Positions 1 to 6,986 of a stretch of DNA of 11,526 bases are shown here, one piece after another. The notes under the pieces are model-generated. The model did not search any database. It saw only the letters and a list, made by a program, of their open reading frames with translations, and was not told the DNA's origin. Numbering within the stretch: position 1 is the stretch's first letter; every line of letters starts with the position of its first letter. The DNA comes from Actinomycetes bacterium (GTDB taxonomy: Bacteria > Actinomycetota > Actinomycetes > S36-B12): positions 1 to 11,526 of the forward strand of contig JAUHZW010000051.1 in NCBI GenBank assembly GCA_030425745.1, given 5' to 3'. The translations under genes and the position numbers were made by a program.

Positions 1-2
1 CC

Positions 3-647
3 CTCGGCCTGGCGTGGGTCATCGCCATTTCCGGGTTCGGCATGCTGGCGAACCCTCTGTTCTCCTCGTTCTGGAGCACCGAAGCCGCTGACCTCAGCAC
101 CTCAACGACGAACTATGCGACGTACTTCGCCTACATGACGTACGAGCCGCTGTTCTTCCTCTACCTCGACGTGATCCTGCTCTACCTGGTCATCACGGGT
201 ATCGGCGTGTGGAAGCGACTCGACCGACGCCGCCCGGACGGCTCCGTGCCACCACGCCCGATCGACATCTTCTGGAATGTGCTGATGGCGGCAGCCGCCC
301 TGACCCAGATGACGCTCGGCATCATCGACCTCGACACCGATTCCGGCTACGCGCACTCGGCCCTGCACGTCGGAACGATCATGCTCGCACTCGTGGCCTG
401 GGATGTCTGGACGTGGCGCGACGGTGGTCGCCGCATCCACCACTGGTGGACCCTTCACGCCGGGAAACTCATCGTCGCGTGGGGTGGCCTGTTCTTCGCT
501 GTGATCCTTCGCTGGGAGGTGCAGGACGAGATCCTGGAGCGCGACGAGTCCTGGATCATCTTGGGGTGGAGCGCCCTGATCGTCGGCGCCATCGGGGGCT
601 TCGGCTGGCTGCAGCACAGGCGGCGACGGAACCGACAGGGTGCGTGA
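3..647 (+). CDS. Polytopic membrane protein, C-terminal part (5' end outside window)
   Basis: I do not recognise this family. The reading frame is open to the left edge: the codons before the first ATG (position 42) encode a hydrophobic run (LGLAWVIAISGFGM) that continues into the next residues. No ribosome binding site precedes that ATG, so the gene probably starts upstream of the window. Counting from that Met, by-eye membrane segments lie near residues 36-58, 76-97, 107-124, 139-161 and 169-189. The C-terminus is basic (QHRRRRNRQ) and probably cytoplasmic. Several histidines and aromatic residues sit near the fourth helix (RIHHWWTLHAG), which could suggest a cofactor or metal, but no known motif is complete. 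It is followed after 80 bp by a small lipoprotein gene on the same strand. Its existence as a gene is well supported; its function is unknown. Confidence 0.75.
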   Translation, partial: LGLAWVIAISGFGMLANPLFSSFWSTEAADLSTSTTNYATYFAYMTYEPLFFLYLDVILLYLVITGIGVWKRLDRRRPDGSVPPRPIDIFWNVLMAAAALTQMTLGIIDLDTDSGYAHSALHVGTIMLALVAWDVWTWRDGGRRIHHWWTLHAGKLIVAWGGLFFAVILRWEVQDEILERDESWIILGWSALIVGAIGGFGWLQHRRRRNRQGA

Positions 648-727
648 TCGGCCGCCCCATCCGGGATAGCGTCGACCCCACGGCACCCGAGACCACGCAC
701 CTGAGATCACCGACCGTTGGGGCATCT

Positions 728-1015
728 ATGAAGACAGCAGCATTGGCCACCGTCCTCGTCTCCGGACTCGTTCTCGCCGGCTGCGGCGGCGGAAGTTCGG
801 TCAGCCAGGTCGTCGACGACCACTACGCGGCGATGTCCGATGGGGAGAAGTCCGCGCTGTGCGACCTGTGGAACAGCGGGGCCGATGCGCAGGACAACAT
901 GGTCGAGATCGAGATGACCCTTGCTCCTGACTGGGAGGGCGGCGAGGCTCTGGCTGACGTCGACGAGCAGGAGCTCGGCAACGCCATCGCCGGCTGGTAC
1001 GAGAGCAACTGCTGA
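728..1015 (+). CDS. Small secreted lipoprotein, 95 aa, unknown function
   Basis: A short hydrophobic signal with a lipobox (LVLAGC, lipidated Cys19) predicts export and anchoring to the outer face of the cytoplasmic membrane. A Gly/Ser linker leads into an acidic mature domain of about 70 residues. It has two further cysteines, Cys45 and the C-terminal residue Cys95, which could form one disulfide closing the whole domain. The start is the ATG placed just before the Lys-containing signal peptide; a weak G-rich stretch (TTGGGG) precedes it. The frame is open further upstream, but that part overlaps the preceding gene and lacks signal-peptide character. The nucleoside hydrolase gene begins 16 bp downstream, so the two may share a transcript. 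I recognise no Pfam-type motif; the class (lipoprotein) is secure and the role is not. Confidence 0.8.
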   Translation: MKTAALATVLVSGLVLAGCGGGSSVSQVVDDHYAAMSDGEKSALCDLWNSGADAQDNMVEIEMTLAPDWEGGEALADVDEQELGNAIAGWYESNC

Positions 1016-1031
1016 CACCCCGGTGCCACGC

Positions 1032-1967
1032 ATGCCCCAGCGCCTGTTCTTCATCGATACCGACACCGCGACCGATGACGCCGTAGCCCTGATCATGGCG
1101 CTGCGTCAGCCGGACATCGAGGTCCTCGGCATCTCGATCGTCGCCGGCAATTGCTCCATCGAGCAGGCGACCCAGAACGCGCTCTATGTGCGTGAACTGG
1201 TGGGATCGAGCGTTCCGGTCCATGTGGGAGCCGACGCCCCGCTGCTGCGACCACTCGAGACCGCCGACCACATCCACGGGGTCGACGGCATGGGCGACAT
1301 CGGCCTCCCCCTGAGCGGCCGCACACCCGACTCACACCGCGGCGTGCAGGCGATGATCGACGCGATCATGGACCACCCCGGTCAGGTCGAGTTGATCACC
1401 ATCGGGCCGCTCACCAACCTCGCCCTCGCACTGAAGATGCAGCCGGGGATCGTCGACGCGGTGAAGCGCGTCGTCATGATGGGCGGCGCAGCCGTGCTGC
1501 CCGGCAACGTCACTCCCCTGGCCGAGTTCAACTTCTGGGCCGACCCGGAGGCGGCTCACATCGTCGCCACCTCGGGCCTGCGGTTCGAGATGGCCGGGTG
1601 GGACATCTCGATGGCGCACGCGGTGATCGACGACGAACTGGCGGCGGAACTGCAGTCCCTCGGAGAGCTCGGCGGGTTCGCCGTCGGCATCCAGGAGGTA
1701 CTCCGCGAGTTCTGCCGGGAGAACACCGACCGCGACGGCTTCGACCTGCCGGATCCCCTGGCCATGGCGATCGCCATCGACCCGGCCATGGTGACGAGGG
1801 AGTCGCAGCGATACGTCGACGTGATCCACGGTGACGGGCCGGCACGGGGCATGACCATCGTGCACGAGCACGGCGCGCCCGACCGCGAGCCGAACTGCCG
1901 GGTGATCTACGAGGTGGACCGGGACCGCTTCGTCACGCTGCTGCGTGAGTCGCTCCTCTCCGCATGA
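1032..1967 (+). CDS. Nucleoside hydrolase (inosine/uridine-preferring family)
   Basis: This enzyme hydrolyses the N-glycosidic bond of ribonucleosides to give ribose and a free base, normally in the cytoplasm. At 311 aa it has the usual family length. The N-terminal calcium-binding signature DTDTATDDA (residues 9-17) is present, with Asp11, Asp15 and Asp16 matching the family's metal and catalytic aspartates. Other conserved blocks are HGVDGMGD (82-89), ITIGPLTNLALAL (122-134), MMGGA (149-153) and AEFNFWADPEAA (164-175). Near residue 241 the conserved aspartate is kept (DLPDPLAMA), but the residue before it, a His in the classic Crithidia-type enzymes, is Pro240. That may alter leaving-group activation or base preference. 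The ATG at 1032 gives the typical N-terminus; an in-frame GTG at 1023 is an alternative, and no clear Shine-Dalgarno separates them. With apt and a purine permease nearby it fits purine salvage, but base specificity cannot be read from sequence. Confidence 0.93.
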   Translation: MPQRLFFIDTDTATDDAVALIMALRQPDIEVLGISIVAGNCSIEQATQNALYVRELVGSSVPVHVGADAPLLRPLETADHIHGVDGMGDIGLPLSGRTPDSHRGVQAMIDAIMDHPGQVELITIGPLTNLALALKMQPGIVDAVKRVVMMGGAAVLPGNVTPLAEFNFWADPEAAHIVATSGLRFEMAGWDISMAHAVIDDELAAELQSLGELGGFAVGIQEVLREFCRENTDRDGFDLPDPLAMAIAIDPAMVTRESQRYVDVIHGDGPARGMTIVHEHGAPDREPNCRVIYEVDRDRFVTLLRESLLSA

Positions 1968-1975
1968 CTGATCCG

Positions 1976-2049
1976 GCGCACGCATGCATGCGCGGCAGCA
2001 CGCGACTCGACATGCGCCCTCGCACACTGCATGTCAGCCTGAGACATGC
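1976..2049. repeat. Cluster of CATGC repeats and palindromes between two genes
   Basis: The short gap after the nucleoside hydrolase is unusually repetitive. It holds a perfect 12-bp palindrome CGCATGCATGCG (1981-1992) and a GACATGC copy at 2009-2015. It also holds an inverted repeat, GCATGTC (2029-2035) and GACATGC (2043-2049), with a 7-nt spacer. The last arm contains the ATG of the next gene (2046), so a hairpin in the mRNA would bury that start codon. It could be an operator, a translation-control hairpin or a weak terminator; sequence alone does not decide. Confidence 0.45.
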
Positions 2050-2474
2050 TCCTTCGCAGGATGGTCGCCGCGGCCGTTGGTCTGGCTCTCGCCACAGCGA
2101 CGGTTCCGCTCGCTCACGCTCAGCCGGAGATGCCATCGACGTGGCAGTCGAACTCCCTGCGTGACAATGACATCGGCTACCACTTCACCCTCAAGCCCGT
2201 CGCCGGATCACCCGACCGCTACACCGGAACCTTCCGGTTCACGCACCGTGACGGTCGCCGCGTGGCACCCGTTCCGATCACGCTGACGCGGGACGGTCGC
2301 CAGGTCGTCCTGCGGGCGACCAAGGGCTCCTTCGACCGGTCCGCCGGACCCCTGCGGGGCAGACTCAGCGCGGACGGCGCTCGACTGAGGCTGACGAACT
2401 GCCAGGCGCGCCTGCGGTTGGTGATGTCGTTCGCTCTCGACTCCGACTGCGTCTTCCGGCCCGCACGCGGCTGA
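2046..2474 (+). CDS. Small exported protein with signal peptide, unknown function
   Basis: The protein has 142 residues with a clear Sec signal peptide: a basic start (MLLRRM), a hydrophobic core, and a cleavage site after AHA at about residue 25. The mature part of about 117 residues is basic and polar, with alternating hydrophobic stretches suggesting a beta-rich fold. Two cysteines (119 and 135) near the C-terminus could form a disulfide. No family motif is recognised. The start could be ATG 2046 or the in-frame ATG at 2061 (residue 6); both leave a usable signal peptide, and neither has a good ribosome binding site. ATG 2046 sits in one arm of an inverted repeat. Its stop codon is only 3 bp from the stop of the convergent lipoprotein gene, so the two transcripts must overlap or end inside each other's coding DNA. 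Confidence 0.72.
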   Translation: MLLRRMVAAAVGLALATATVPLAHAQPEMPSTWQSNSLRDNDIGYHFTLKPVAGSPDRYTGTFRFTHRDGRRVAPVPITLTRDGRQVVLRATKGSFDRSAGPLRGRLSADGARLRLTNCQARLRLVMSFALDSDCVFRPARG

Positions 2475-2477
2475 CGG

Positions 2478-3182
2478 CTACCCGAGGTTCACACCCACGG
2501 ACGTACCGTCCGCCGTCCAGTCCTCCGGAGGCACGGGCGGGGCGCCGATGCCGGTGCTGGGCAGTTCGAGGTAGGTGATCGGGTTCGGGAAGTCCGTGAT
2601 CTCACCGTCGAGAACACCACGGAGCGTGTCCGGGCAGGTGTAGTCCTCGCCGTAGGTCCAGTACGTCTCCCACATCTTCATCGTGACCGAGTCCGTCGAG
2701 TCATCCATCACGATGTGGTGGCAGAAGTACGTGTTGGTGCCCAGGCCCGGGATCTCGTCGAAGATGATGCCGGCCTGCCAGAGGGTGCCGAGGTCGCTGT
2801 CGTCGTAGACGTCCCAGGCCGTCGTGCACTCGACGGTCATGACATTGGAGCCGGCCTTCGCGCCCTCACCCCACAGGATCGTGACGATGCCGTTGGGGAA
2901 GCCGGTCGCCATCTCGACGTTCTGCGCATCACCCGTGGTGGTCCCGGTCGCAACATCCCAGCCGAGAGACTGGCCCGGGCCGTAACTGCCGTAGATCTGG
3001 CGTGGCACGGTGGCCCCGCCGGTGAAACCCTGACCGAGCTTGGTGCAGTCCTGCAGCGATGAGGGGCCGGTCGCCTGCGCATCGGAGGTTTCGGCTCCAG
3101 CATCGGTCGCGTCGTCCGCCGAGCCGGAGCAGGCGGCGAGCAGGAGTGCGGCAACGCCGAGGCCGGCAAGCAGTCGCTTCAT
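2478..3182 (-). CDS. Acidic secreted lipoprotein with four mature-domain cysteines, unknown function
   Basis: The chosen ATG at 3182 gives a classic lipoprotein signal (MKRLLAGLGVAALLLAAC, lipidated Cys18). It is preceded by a good Shine-Dalgarno (GAGAGGA), whereas the open frame further upstream lacks one. The product is 234 aa. After the lipid Cys comes an Ala/Asp/Thr-rich linker (about residues 19-45), then a folded domain rich in Trp, Tyr, Gly and acidic residues. This domain has Cys46, Cys119, Cys154 (in FCHH) and Cys183, probably two disulfides. No enzymatic or binding motif is recognised. The Shine-Dalgarno lies within a small inverted repeat (GAGAG-tc-CTCTC on the + strand, 3186-3197). 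It is divergent from apt across a 91-bp gap and convergent with the small exported-protein gene. It is clearly an extracytoplasmic lipoprotein of unknown role. Confidence 0.83.
   Translation of the reverse strand: MKRLLAGLGVAALLLAACSGSADDATDAGAETSDAQATGPSSLQDCTKLGQGFTGGATVPRQIYGSYGPGQSLGWDVATGTTTGDAQNVEMATGFPNGIVTILWGEGAKAGSNVMTVECTTAWDVYDDSDLGTLWQAGIIFDEIPGLGTNTYFCHHIVMDDSTDSVTMKMWETYWTYGEDYTCPDTLRGVLDGEITDFPNPITYLELPSTGIGAPPVPPEDWTADGTSVGVNLG
2498..2512. terminator. Possible terminator hairpin, 6-bp stem
   Basis: CGGACG and CGTCCG form a perfect GC-rich stem around a 3-nt loop, 24 bp after the stop of the exported-protein gene and inside the 3' end of the opposing lipoprotein gene. There is no U-tract. 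It could end the rightward transcript, but a hairpin this short is common by chance in GC-rich DNA. Confidence 0.25.
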
Positions 3183-3273
3183 CGGGAGAGTCCTCTCATA
3201 GGCAGGCGCTGCCACCGTACTGTTCTGTGAGAGGCGAGCGGGTGATTCCGCTCAAGGTGACAAGGGAGACACC
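3183..3273. promoter_or_regulatory. Divergent promoter region between lipoprotein gene and apt
   Basis: This 91-bp gap must carry the start signals for both flanking genes unless one is transcribed from elsewhere. It contains an inverted repeat GGCAG-gcg-CTGCC (3201-3213), a weak -10-like TACTGT near 3218, and the apt Shine-Dalgarno AAGGGAG ending 5 nt before its ATG. I see no convincing -35 box and no riboswitch fold. Confidence 0.4.
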
Positions 3274-3828
3274 ATGGATGACGTGCGCGCGTTGTGGGAT
3301 GAGGTCGTGGTGGTCCCTGACTTCCCTGAGCCGGGCATCTCCTTCAAGGACCTCTCCGGGATCCTCGCGAACCCGACCACCCTGGGCATCGCCGTGCGCG
3401 CATGGGCCGATGCCTGCCGAGGCGAAGAGCCGACGATGATCGTCGGCATCGAGGCGCGCGGATTCCCCCTCGGTGCGGCTCTCGCCTACGAGCTCGGCTG
3501 CGGCTTCGTGTCACTGCGCAAGCCGGGCAAGCTCCCCCGAGCCGTCCACCGGCGTGAATACGCGCTGGAGTATGGGACGAGTGCGCTGGAACTGCATCAG
3601 GACGCGCTGACGGCCGAGGATCGCGTGGTGATCGTCGACGACGTCCTCGCCACCGGAGGCACCGCCGCGGCAGCCGTCCACCTCGTGCGCGAGACCGGAG
3701 CGCACGTGATCAGCCTCGCAGCGATCATGGATCTGCCGTTCCTCGGCGGGCGTGGAGTTCTACAGGCCGAGGGCGTGCGCTGCCACGTCCTGCTCGATGA
3801 CGACGGAAACCCCCACCCGCATCCGTAG
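3274..3828 (+). CDS. apt: Adenine phosphoribosyltransferase
   Basis: The enzyme converts adenine and PRPP to AMP and pyrophosphate, a one-step cytoplasmic purine salvage reaction. The 184-aa protein carries the family blocks in order: PDFPEPGISFKD (15-26), GIEARGF (58-64), RKPGKLP (82-88), YALEYGTSALELHQDAL (96-112), and the PRPP-binding loop VVIVDDVLATGGT (118-130). The ATG at 3274 has a strong Shine-Dalgarno (AAGGGAG) at proper spacing. The length is slightly above the usual 170-180 residues because of a short Asp/His/Pro tail (DDDGNPHPHP). The DNA encoding that tail forms one arm of a long hairpin with the intergenic sequence after the stop. It is convergent with a purine-type permease 32 bp away. 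In many actinobacteria apt sits beside secDF and relA; that context is absent here. Confidence 0.97.
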   Translation: MDDVRALWDEVVVVPDFPEPGISFKDLSGILANPTTLGIAVRAWADACRGEEPTMIVGIEARGFPLGAALAYELGCGFVSLRKPGKLPRAVHRREYALEYGTSALELHQDALTAEDRVVIVDDVLATGGTAAAAVHLVRETGAHVISLAAIMDLPFLGGRGVLQAEGVRCHVLLDDDGNPHPHP

Positions 3829-3857
3829 GTGCGAGCAGGGGTTCCGTCATCGAGCAG
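3790..3857. terminator. Long imperfect hairpin, likely bidirectional terminator
   Basis: The left arm (3790-3813) lies in the last codons of apt and the right arm (3838-3857) lies in the gap before the permease stop. CTGCTCGATGAC pairs with GTCATCGAGCAG (12 bp), then GGAA/TTCC and CCCC/GGGG continue the stem, interrupted by a 3-nt and a 1-nt bulge on the left. The loop of about 24 nt contains a smaller CACC/GGTG pair. The structure ends 3 bp from the permease stop, so it can serve both convergent genes. There is no U-tract, which is common in actinobacterial terminators. Confidence 0.65.
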
Positions 3858-3860
3858 TCT

Positions 3861-5339
3861 CTACAGGATCCCGAGATTCCCGAAGACCGTGCTGATCGGG
3901 TCGATGAGGAAGTAGATCGCGAACGCGATCGACACGACCCACATCAGCCAGTTCACCTCGCGGGCCTTGCCCTGGAAGACCTTGATGATCACCCACGAGA
4001 CGAAGCCGGCACCGATGCCGACCGTGATCGAGTAGGTGAAGGGCATCAGCACGATGGTCAGGAAGGCCGGGATACCGATCTCGTAGTCGAGGAAGTTGAT
4101 GTGACGGATCTGCGTCATCATCAGGAAGCCCACGACGACGAGGGCCGGTGTCGCCGCCTCGTGTGGGATGACCGTGACCAGCGGCGAGAAGAACATCGCG
4201 ATCAGGAACAGGATGCCGGTCACGATGGAAGCGATGCCTGTGCGCGCGCCCTCACCGATGCCGGAGGCCGACTCGATGTAGGAGGTGTTGCTCGAGGTCG
4301 AGGACGCACCGCCGGCGATCGCCGCCACCGAGTCGACCACCAGGATCGACTCGAAGTGCGGGATCTGACCCTCCTCGTCGAGAAGCTCCGCCTCGGTGGC
4401 CAGGCCGAAGGCCGTGCCCATGGTGTCGAAGAAGTCACTCAGCATGAGCGAGAAGATTGCCAGGATCGTCGCCACGACGCCGATGGCCGACCAGCTGCCC
4501 AGCAGATTGAACTGACCGAGCAGACCGAGGTCCGGCGAGCTGATGACCTGCTCAGGGAGCTTGGGGACGTTCAGGCTCCAGCCGACCTCGTTGACGACGG
4601 AACCGTCCGGGCCCACGCGGGGCCCCACATTGGCGATGGCCTCGACGATGATCGCGACGACGGCCGTGCCCAGGATGCCGATGAGGATGGCACCACGCAC
4701 CTTGCGCACCAGCAGGATGATCGTCAGCAGCAGTCCGAAGACGAACACGAACATCGGCCAACCGCTCAGCGAGCCGAACACACCGAAGCTGATGAGCGGG
4801 ACGCCCGGCCGGGTGATGCCCGCATCGACCAGGCCGATGATCGCGATGAACAGGCCGATGCCGACGCCGATCGCGTACTTCAACTGCTCGGGCACGGCGG
4901 TGAAGACCGCGGAGCGGAAGCCGGTGAGCACCAGCAGCAGGATGACGACGCCCTCGATGACCACCAGACCCATGGCATCGGCCCAGGTCATCTGCGGGGC
5001 GAGAGTGAACGCGACGAATCCGTTGAGACCGAGACCCGCGGCGATCGCGATCGGGAACCGGCCGATGGCACCCATGACCATGGTCAGCAGCCCTGCGACC
5101 AGGGCAGTCGCGGCCGCGACCATCGCGATCGACTTCACGACATCATCGGTGTTGCCGATGAACATCCCGTTGACGTCCTTGGCCGTGCCGATGATGAGCG
5201 GGTTGAGCACCACGATGTAGGCCATCGTGAAGAACGTGACGAAGCCGCCGCGGATCTCGCGGCTGTAGTTGGATCCCCGGGCCGTGAGCTCGAACCAGCG
5301 GTCGACACCGCTCACCCGGCTCCCCTGATCTACGGACAC
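3861..5339 (-). CDS. NCS2-family (AzgA/PbuG-type) purine nucleobase permease
   Basis: This is an inner-membrane proton-coupled importer of purine bases (adenine, guanine or hypoxanthine in characterised relatives). The 492-aa protein is polytopic with the family's repeated core. The N-terminal region reads REIRGGFVTFFTMAYIVVLNP (about residues 28-48), typical of AzgA-type proteins. The region AGLGLNGFVAF lies in the first repeat. A later block reads FFDTMGTAFGLATEAELLDEEG, followed by the family signature GGASSTSSNTSYIESASG. The start is GTG at 5339, supported by a strong Shine-Dalgarno (AGGAGG) 4 nt upstream. Which base it carries cannot be decided from sequence; opposite-facing apt makes adenine or hypoxanthine reasonable. 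Its promoter must lie in the 120-bp gap before the MFS gene stop or upstream of it. Uracil and xanthine permeases belong to a different NCS2 branch lacking these blocks. Confidence 0.93.
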   Translation of the reverse strand: MSVDQGSRVSGVDRWFELTARGSNYSREIRGGFVTFFTMAYIVVLNPLIIGTAKDVNGMFIGNTDDVVKSIAMVAAATALVAGLLTMVMGAIGRFPIAIAAGLGLNGFVAFTLAPQMTWADAMGLVVIEGVVILLLVLTGFRSAVFTAVPEQLKYAIGVGIGLFIAIIGLVDAGITRPGVPLISFGVFGSLSGWPMFVFVFGLLLTIILLVRKVRGAILIGILGTAVVAIIVEAIANVGPRVGPDGSVVNEVGWSLNVPKLPEQVISSPDLGLLGQFNLLGSWSAIGVVATILAIFSLMLSDFFDTMGTAFGLATEAELLDEEGQIPHFESILVVDSVAAIAGGASSTSSNTSYIESASGIGEGARTGIASIVTGILFLIAMFFSPLVTVIPHEAATPALVVVGFLMMTQIRHINFLDYEIGIPAFLTIVLMPFTYSITVGIGAGFVSWVIIKVFQGKAREVNWLMWVVSIAFAIYFLIDPISTVFGNLGIL

Positions 5340-5410
5340 TGCTCCTCCTGCAGAAGTCTCCGACGGGGGAAGGTGGGGAAAGCCTGCGGTCAGGCGCGTC
5401 GGTCGAGGGA

Positions 5411-5439
5411 ACGCTAGCGTGACGTCCAGCCATCGACGT
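5411..5439 (-). promoter_or_regulatory. Candidate operator upstream of the permease gene
   Basis: Two symmetrical elements lie 70-100 bp before the permease GTG: a perfect 10-bp palindrome ACGCTAGCGT (5411-5420), and an inverted repeat ACGTC/GACGT with an 8-nt spacer (5422-5439). They may bind a regulator of purine uptake or form part of the end of the upstream MFS transcript. No clear -35/-10 pair is visible, and no purine riboswitch-like fold was found in the 120-bp gap. Confidence 0.3.
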
Positions 5440-5459
5440 GAGGAATAGACCGCGAATCC

Positions 5460-6977
5460 CTACTCCTCGACCCTCTCCAGCCGCACAGGAAACATGCGCC
5501 ACGCCAGCACCAGCCCGACGAGGACGATGACGGCACCGGCGAGCAGTGCCCACGTCATGCCGGCGACGAACGCCGCACCGGTCACCTCGCGCACCTCCGA
5601 CGCGTACTCCTGGGGCAGCCGCTGAGCCACGAGGGAGGCGGAGGCGAGGGACTCGCGCACGCCGTCGAGGACCTGCGCCGGGATGGACGCGGCTCGGTCG
5701 CCCAGCGCCGTGATCGCCTCCTCGATGCGGCTGCGATAGAACACCGACATCACGGCTCCGAGGATCGCGACGCCGAACGAGCCGCCCAACTCGCCCATGG
5801 CGTCGTTCACGGCCGAGCCCAGGCCCGAGCGCTCCCGCGGCACGGATCCCAGCACGGCGTTGGTCGCCTGCGGCAGGGTCACACCCATGCCGATGCCGAT
5901 GAGTCCGAGGGTCACGGCGATGAACCAGTACGAGGTGTCCACGCGATAGGTGCTGGCCAGTCCGAGACCGAGCATGACGAGCACCAGGCCGACGACGACG
6001 GTGGTGCGGGTGCCGATGCGCTGGGCGATGGACGGGCTCACCAGCGAGGCCACGAGCAGGCCACCGGCCCCCGGCAGCATCGCGACCCCGGACTGCAGGG
6101 GCGACATCGACTGGACCAGCTGCAGGAACTGCGGCAGCAGGAAGAACGCACCCATCAGGGCGAAGTAGACGAGCGCGACCGTGACGATCGCGATGACGAA
6201 CGTGCGCTGCGTGAACAGCGTCATGGGCAGCAGCGGGCGCGAGGCGCGCCGCTCCCACCACACGAAGCCCGCGAGACCACCGACGGCCAGAACAGCGCTG
6301 ATGATCGTCGTCGGAGCGATCCCCTGCTCCGGGAGTTGGATGATGGTCACGACGAGGGCGATCAGGCCGAGCGACGAGAGGGCGGCCCCGCGCATGTCGA
6401 GCTGCGGGCGCGACTCGTCCCGCGACTCCGGCACCCACAGCAGCGTCGACCCGAGGACCAGCACGATGAGCGGTGGGTTGACGAGGAAGACCGAGTGCCA
6501 GCTGAAGTGTTCGAGGAGCAGGCCACCGATGATGGGCCCGAGAGCGACGCCCACACCCGCCACCGCTGCCCAGATACCGATGGCCTGCGCACGCATCCGC
6601 GGCTCGCGGAACACCTGGACGAGGATCGAGAGCGTCGACGGCATGATGAACGCCCCACCGATGCCCATGACGGCACGGGCGGCCATGAGCAGCTCCACCG
6701 TCGGGGCGAGGCCCGCCCCCAGCGACGCCAGCCCGAACACCACGAGACCGATGAGCAGGATCCGGCGTCGCCCGAACCGGTCTCCCAGCGCGCCGGCGAG
6801 CAGCAGCGTTCCGGCGAACAGCACGGAGTACGCGTCGACGACCCACTGCAGTTCCGCGGTGCTGGCGTCGAGGTCCTCCTGCATGCTCGGCAGGGCGACG
6901 TTGACGATCGTGTTGTCGAGTGAGATGAGCGCGAGTGCCGCGGAGAGGACCCCGAGGACGACCCAACGACGCTGCAC
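5460..6977 (-). CDS. MFS drug/proton antiporter, DHA2 (EmrB/QacA) family
   Basis: This is a membrane exporter driven by the proton gradient; relatives expel drugs, dyes or lipophilic metabolites. The 505 residues fit the 14-helix DHA2 subfamily. Visible motifs are LDNTIVNVALP in helix 1 (motif D1), GALGDRFGRRR between helices 2 and 3 (motif A), and GPIIGGLLLEHFSWHSVF in and after helix 5 (antiporter motif C and the DHA2 loop). The long linker after helix 13 (residues about 410-470) is typical of the family. The start is GTG at 6977, 9 bp after the stop of the dehydrogenase gene; no strong Shine-Dalgarno is visible, so translation may depend on coupling. Co-transcription with an oxidoreductase suggests export of a modified small molecule or a paired detoxification role, but the substrate is unknown. 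No TetR/MarR regulator is adjacent. Confidence 0.92.
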   Translation of the reverse strand: MQRRWVVLGVLSAALALISLDNTIVNVALPSMQEDLDASTAELQWVVDAYSVLFAGTLLLAGALGDRFGRRRILLIGLVVFGLASLGAGLAPTVELLMAARAVMGIGGAFIMPSTLSILVQVFREPRMRAQAIGIWAAVAGVGVALGPIIGGLLLEHFSWHSVFLVNPPLIVLVLGSTLLWVPESRDESRPQLDMRGAALSSLGLIALVVTIIQLPEQGIAPTTIISAVLAVGGLAGFVWWERRASRPLLPMTLFTQRTFVIAIVTVALVYFALMGAFFLLPQFLQLVQSMSPLQSGVAMLPGAGGLLVASLVSPSIAQRIGTRTTVVVGLVLVMLGLGLASTYRVDTSYWFIAVTLGLIGIGMGVTLPQATNAVLGSVPRERSGLGSAVNDAMGELGGSFGVAILGAVMSVFYRSRIEEAITALGDRAASIPAQVLDGVRESLASASLVAQRLPQEYASEVREVTGAAFVAGMTWALLAGAVIVLVGLVLAWRMFPVRLERVEE

Positions 6978-6986
6978 CAGGCAAGG

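Noticed and set aside
209..727. Upstream extension of the 95-aa lipoprotein frame
   Set aside because: It overlaps the preceding membrane protein gene and is Arg/Pro-rich without signal-peptide character, whereas ATG 728 gives a perfect lipobox signal.
921..1031. Upstream extension of the nucleoside hydrolase frame
   Set aside because: It overlaps the lipoprotein gene, and the added residues do not belong to the family, whose N-terminus begins just before the DTD motif.
4101..5417. Long open frame (438 codons) on the + strand across the permease gene
   Set aside because: Its product is dominated by Asp, Arg, His, Gln and Glu without any fold-like pattern and is fully antisense to a well-identified permease.
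5340..5459. Purine riboswitch before the permease gene
   Set aside because: The 120 bp show no three-way-junction pattern or conserved purine-riboswitch core, only short palindromes.
5143..6984. Long open frame (613 codons) on the - strand overlapping the MFS gene
   Set aside because: It is in another frame of the MFS and permease genes, and its product is an Arg/Pro/Gly/His-rich low-complexity protein typical of shadow frames in GC-rich DNA. The MFS frame has full family motifs.
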